Origin: a virus
DNA length: 30,684 bases
Virus record (IMG/VR): IMGVR_UViG_3300023174_009219
Coordinates: 1-30,684 of that record
Reading direction: 5' to 3' (one strand)
This document shows, one piece after another, positions 28,287 through 30,684 of the stretch. Every line of letters starts with the position of its first letter. Position 1 is the first letter of the stretch. The position numbers and the translations under genes are program-made. The notes beneath the pieces were generated by a model that worked only from the letters and a program-made list of their open reading frames with translations, was not told the DNA's origin and made no database searches.

Positions 28287-28474
28287 CAGATGAGATGGGA
28301 AGATGCCGACCGCAGCCCCGGGATCTCGATGTCGGAGAGCTTGACCCAGAGACCGGGATTGGCCTTTGCGGAGTCTGCCGGGATCACACAGACCTCGGAT
28401 GTCTTTGCATGAACTTGGAGCACCTTCATCAGACGGCCAGATGACTTGAGCGTGACAAGATCGCCCGCCTTCAT
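28286..28474 (-). CDS. Small SH3-like (YodC/DUF2158-type) protein
   Basis: This 62-residue protein begins MKAGDLVTLKSSGRLMKVLQ, close to the G-D-x-V-x-L-K-S-G-G-x-x-M-x-V signature of small YodC-like beta-barrel proteins. A second strand pair (GLWVKLSDIEI) closes the fold. The function of the family is unknown. The ATG at 28474 overlaps the upstream stop as ATGA, and its own stop overlaps the primase start. Confidence 0.65.
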   Translation of the reverse strand: MKAGDLVTLKSSGRLMKVLQVHAKTSEVCVIPADSAKANPGLWVKLSDIEIPGLRSASSHLI

Positions 28475-28872
28475 GGAGTGACCCTCCCGATGAGATGCTT
28501 CTTTTTCTCCTGCGCGGATCTGGCATAGAACTCCAGAGCCGCCGAAGTCAGCAGAGGGCCGACTCCAGGGATGAGACCGATCCGCGTCCTGATCCGGCAC
28601 GCCTTGTGACCGATGGCATCACAGAAGAGATCCAACCAGGATGACTTCAGGAACCAGATCAGATCCTTCACATCCTTCGAGGAGCCATAATTCAGAGGCT
28701 GGCGACGGGCTCCGAATTTAGAGCCAGCATAATAATCCCATCGATCCTCCTCGACCTGATCGCCGTCATGGATCACCCCCTTCTCCTTCAGCCCGATATA
28801 ATAGGTGATCGCTTGGAGGAGGATAGATTTTTCTAGCTCGAGGAATGCTTGTTCTTGGCCGATCTGTTTCAT
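28471..28872 (-). CDS. Hypothetical early phage protein
   Basis: This 133-residue protein is helical at both ends (EQAFLELEKSILLQAITYYIG and GPLLTSAALEFYARSAQEKK). The central part includes EEDRWDYYAGSKFGARRQPL and is rich in aromatic and basic residues. No known family was recognised. The ATG at 28872 overlaps the upstream stop as ATGA and is preferred over an ATG 17 codons earlier. It probably serves replication or host takeover, by position only. Confidence 0.62.
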   Translation of the reverse strand: MKQIGQEQAFLELEKSILLQAITYYIGLKEKGVIHDGDQVEEDRWDYYAGSKFGARRQPLNYGSSKDVKDLIWFLKSSWLDLFCDAIGHKACRIRTRIGLIPGVGPLLTSAALEFYARSAQEKKKHLIGRVTP

Positions 28873-29114
28873 TTGCGGCTCCCTGCTTTCTTGGCCTTGC
28901 CTGTCATCGATCTGCTCGCCCATGGTTCTTGGGAAGGGGAGAATCGGTCGAGTTCCATCTGGAGCTTACGGAAAGCCTTTTCTAATTCCGCAAGCTCCTC
29001 CTGATTGCAGAAAGAAGACTTATCGAGCACATGAGAGGCCGCAGCGCGGAGACGCTTATTCTCTGCTGTGAGGGCCGCCACCCGATCCGAGAGTTCCATG
29101 ACTAGCTCGTCCAT
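28869..29114 (-). CDS. Small coiled-coil protein
   Basis: This 81-residue protein has two heptad-type helices (MELSDRVAALTAENKRLRAA and QEELAELEKAFRKLQMELD) and a basic tail (SMTGKAKKAGSRK). A coiled-coil adaptor or DNA-associated protein is possible. The start overlaps the upstream stop as TAATG, and its stop overlaps the next start as ATGA. No function is assigned. Confidence 0.62.
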   Translation of the reverse strand: MDELVMELSDRVAALTAENKRLRAAASHVLDKSSFCNQEELAELEKAFRKLQMELDRFSPSQEPWASRSMTGKAKKAGSRK

Positions 29115-29386
29115 TAGAAGCCCTCCTTTTCAGGTTTGAACTCACCGCACCATTCGCCACCAAAGACAACAGGCCACTCTATCACTACGGGGGCCTCAGT
29201 GGCGTCACCTTGTGATAAATAGGGCTTAGGAGCCCACCGGCGACATTCGCCTCTAGGGAATTGAGTGTCTTGATCACCTTCTGGGCTATAAAAAAAGCAG
29301 CGTGAACAAGACACTTCTTCATAATGGAAGCAGGCCTCACCTGAAGGCAAAGGGGGCATTTCTACCAATCTAAGTTTCTCACTCAT
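29114..29386 (-). CDS. Small Cys-rich metal-binding protein
   Basis: This 90-residue protein has cysteines in an ordered pattern: ACFHYEEVSCSRCFFYSP, then GECRRWAPKP, then WPVVFGGEWCGEFKP. The C-x2-C ... G-x-C-R-R-x-x-P ... W-C-G-x-F layout matches a widespread phage/bacterial small protein type thought to bind zinc or an iron-sulphur cluster. The role is unknown. It is ATGA-coupled to the upstream gene and TAATG-coupled to the next. Confidence 0.7.
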   Translation of the reverse strand: MSEKLRLVEMPPLPSGEACFHYEEVSCSRCFFYSPEGDQDTQFPRGECRRWAPKPYLSQGDATEAPVVIEWPVVFGGEWCGEFKPEKEGF

Positions 29387-29835
29387 TTCCGTGCCTCCGT
29401 AGCCAGCAGCTCATCATAGAACTCCACCATCGGGCGTAGGAGCTCACAGGCCTTCTTCCGATCCTCCGAATTCCACTTCGGGATGGAAGAATCCATCTTC
29501 CGCCTCCAGATCGAGAACCCCTGATAGAGCCCCTCGATGGTGATGATGGCCGTCCCCTTACCGAGACCATCATTGAGCATCGGCTTCTTAGCCTCGGGAG
29601 GGAGCCCCAGCTCGAGATCGAGCTGCTTATCAATCTGAGCCTCCGTATCCTCGAGGAATTCCTCCCCATGATTACTAGCCACATACTCGCGCCAATCCCT
29701 GAGCCAGAGGGAGGAAGCCTTGCGGGCCATCTTGATCTTATACCCGACCTCAAAGACCTCCTGACCGCTCATGACTTCGGGCAGCACAAGGCCATCCGGT
29801 CTGAAATATCCTGCGGGTGTTAGCTCGTTACTCAT
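29383..29835 (-). CDS. Hypothetical early protein
   Basis: This 150-residue protein is acidic and helical, without a motif that I recognise. Features include GYKIKMARKASSLWLRDWRE and EAQIDKQLDLELGLPPEAK, then KGTAIITIEGLYQGFSIWRR and a C-terminal helix (CELLRPMVEFYDELLATEA). Its start overlaps the preceding HTH gene by 8 nt, and its stop overlaps the next start as ATGA. It may work with the neighbouring HTH protein, as judged from coupling alone. Confidence 0.6.
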   Translation of the reverse strand: MSNELTPAGYFRPDGLVLPEVMSGQEVFEVGYKIKMARKASSLWLRDWREYVASNHGEEFLEDTEAQIDKQLDLELGLPPEAKKPMLNDGLGKGTAIITIEGLYQGFSIWRRKMDSSIPKWNSEDRKKACELLRPMVEFYDELLATEARK

Positions 29836-30409
29836 TATTTTCTCCTCGTTTTAATGTTTTTAGAATCCGACCAGGTTCTCTGGATCGGTTCAGTTGGACC
29901 GACTTGTATGTTTCCCGACTTGCTTCCGACTTCCTGAACTTCGTGATCGAGAGATCGAGCACATCCGCCCAGCCGACGACGTAGTGAGAGATCAGGGCGC
30001 GGGTGCATCCCAGCTCCCTAGCCATCTCAGCCTGTGACTTCTTGCCATTGAGCTGATCGAGCCCCGCCGCGAAGGCGAGGGCATGAACCTGAGCGTTCAG
30101 ATTCTTGGCCGAGAGCAGCAGACCGATGACCCGACCGAGCATCTCCCAAGCCTGACCGGCCATATTGGCCTTTTCCTTCTCCTGGACCGTGATGGCCCAG
30201 ATCCCCGCGGCCTCGATGACCAGCTTCATCTCATTCCAAGGGATCGACATCTTCGACGCCGGGATATGATTCTTAGCAAACCAGAAGAAATCCTCTGCCA
30301 ACTCCTCTGCTGCCTCATCGATCTCATCCCCCATATCGGGCGTATAAGCCGACTCAGCAATATCATTGGCATAGGCGCGGGTCGCCTCGCGGGAGTGGGA
30401 AGAGATCAT
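29828..30409 (-). CDS. HTH DNA-binding early protein
   Basis: This 193-residue protein is mostly helical. A helix-turn-helix lies near residues 125-150 (KSQAEMARELGCTRALISHY), followed by a basic C-terminus (RSREPGRILKTLKRGENNE). The preceding helix (NAQVHALAFAAGLDQLNG) looks like part of the same domain. It may regulate the early operon or bind the origin. The ATG at 30409 overlaps the upstream stop as ATGA and is preferred over a start 22 codons upstream inside the previous gene. Confidence 0.65.
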   Translation of the reverse strand: MISSHSREATRAYANDIAESAYTPDMGDEIDEAAEELAEDFFWFAKNHIPASKMSIPWNEMKLVIEAAGIWAITVQEKEKANMAGQAWEMLGRVIGLLLSAKNLNAQVHALAFAAGLDQLNGKKSQAEMARELGCTRALISHYVVGWADVLDLSITKFRKSEASRETYKSVQLNRSREPGRILKTLKRGENNE

Positions 30410-30684
30410 GGCTTTTTCAGACCCTCCACTTTCAGACCCCGCTGACTCCGGGCGCGGGTTGCTTCCCAGCACCAAGTCACCTCATCAGGCTCCGCAAGAC
30501 CCGAGTCCTTCAGGAATTGATCGGCCCCCATGACGGATTCATGACAGCAGTTGCAGAGCTCCCAGGGGAAAACATCTCCCTTCTCCTCAACACTCAAGGG
30601 AGCCCCATGCACCCAGAAAGCCTGAGAAAGACATCCCGGCATCGTGCACATTCCGAGCCGACTGAGATCATTCATGGCACTCAT
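30406..30684 (-). CDS. Small zinc-binding protein at window edge
   Basis: This 92-residue protein begins at the last base of the window with ATG, so it may be complete, but an upstream extension cannot be excluded. It has a possible zinc site: GMCTMPGCLSQ (C-x4-C) and ELCNCCHES (C-x-C-C-H). The rest is acidic, with a basic tail (ARSQRGLKVEGLKKP). The function is unknown. It is ATGA-coupled to the HTH gene. Confidence 0.6.
   Translation of the reverse strand: MSAMNDLSRLGMCTMPGCLSQAFWVHGAPLSVEEKGDVFPWELCNCCHESVMGADQFLKDSGLAEPDEVTWCWEATRARSQRGLKVEGLKKP

Noticed and set aside
27722-28444. 240-residue + strand open frame opposite the primase gene
   Set aside because: It is Arg/Pro/His-rich and has no domain. 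It is the complement of a coupled gene with primase motifs.
1-30684. tRNA, rRNA or insertion sequence
   Set aside because: No cloverleaf, rRNA core sequence or transposase frame was seen on either strand.

Overview
The window reads as a temperate tailed-phage genome (prophage or phage contig) of siphovirus type, about 30.7 kb. One tyrosine integrase and one small ribbon-helix-helix (RHH) gene lie on the + strand at the left end. Every other gene I support, about 43 of them, lies on the - strand, so the phage is best read from right to left. The host is probably a Gram-negative bacterium: there is a lipobox/TM spanin and a CHAP endolysin. I lean to Verrucomicrobiota because few genes have a Shine-Dalgarno (SD) sequence, and because the gene gaps hold short tandem repeats (CGCAGAGG, GCTGTTAG and CTCGACC types) that I associate with genomes of that group. 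That host call is inference.

Layout, right to left. (1) 30684-24065, early/replication operon: about 15 mostly ATGA-coupled genes. They include small zinc-knuckle proteins, an HTH protein, a primase-like protein (27081-28286) and a replicative helicase-type ATPase that appears split into an N-terminal piece (26524-27018) and a C-terminal AAA+ piece (24065-25168), with five small genes between them. The operon ends in a strong intrinsic terminator (24001-24040). (2) 24064-23470: a 595-bp gene-free region with nine GGCAGGT heptamers, including two identical 15-bp palindromes. It lies just upstream of the terminase small subunit gene and is a candidate cos/TerS-binding site or origin. (3) 23469-17131, packaging and head: TerS, GpA-type TerL, a gpW-position protein, portal, S78/U35-type prohead protease fused to a scaffold-like tail, and major capsid protein. 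(4) 17008-5285, connector and tail: head-tail joining protein, tail terminator candidate, tail tube candidate, a tail assembly chaperone pair with a textbook -1 frameshift signal, tape measure, several unrecognised virion proteins, and a collagen-repeat tail fibre. (5) 5288-3422, lysis: a membrane/coiled-coil protein, a unimolecular spanin, a holin-like protein and a CHAP endolysin. (6) 3392-1887: metallophosphoesterase, wHTH protein, small acidic protein and HExxH protein. (7) 1716-22, lysogeny/integration: two divergent RHH genes around a shared operator-like region, an HTH/excisionase-like gene, and the integrase.

The most unusual signal is a recurrent TTGACA hexamer immediately before gene starts. 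Ten - strand genes carry it 13-18 nt upstream of the start codon, six of them at exactly 13 nt. That is too close to be the -35 box of the same gene. It marks genes that begin after a gap rather than those coupled by overlapping stop/start codons, and it supports several GTG starts. The second clear result is the CCCAAAA slippery heptamer with a downstream hairpin in the tail chaperone gene, which joins a short second frame missed by ordinary gene calling.
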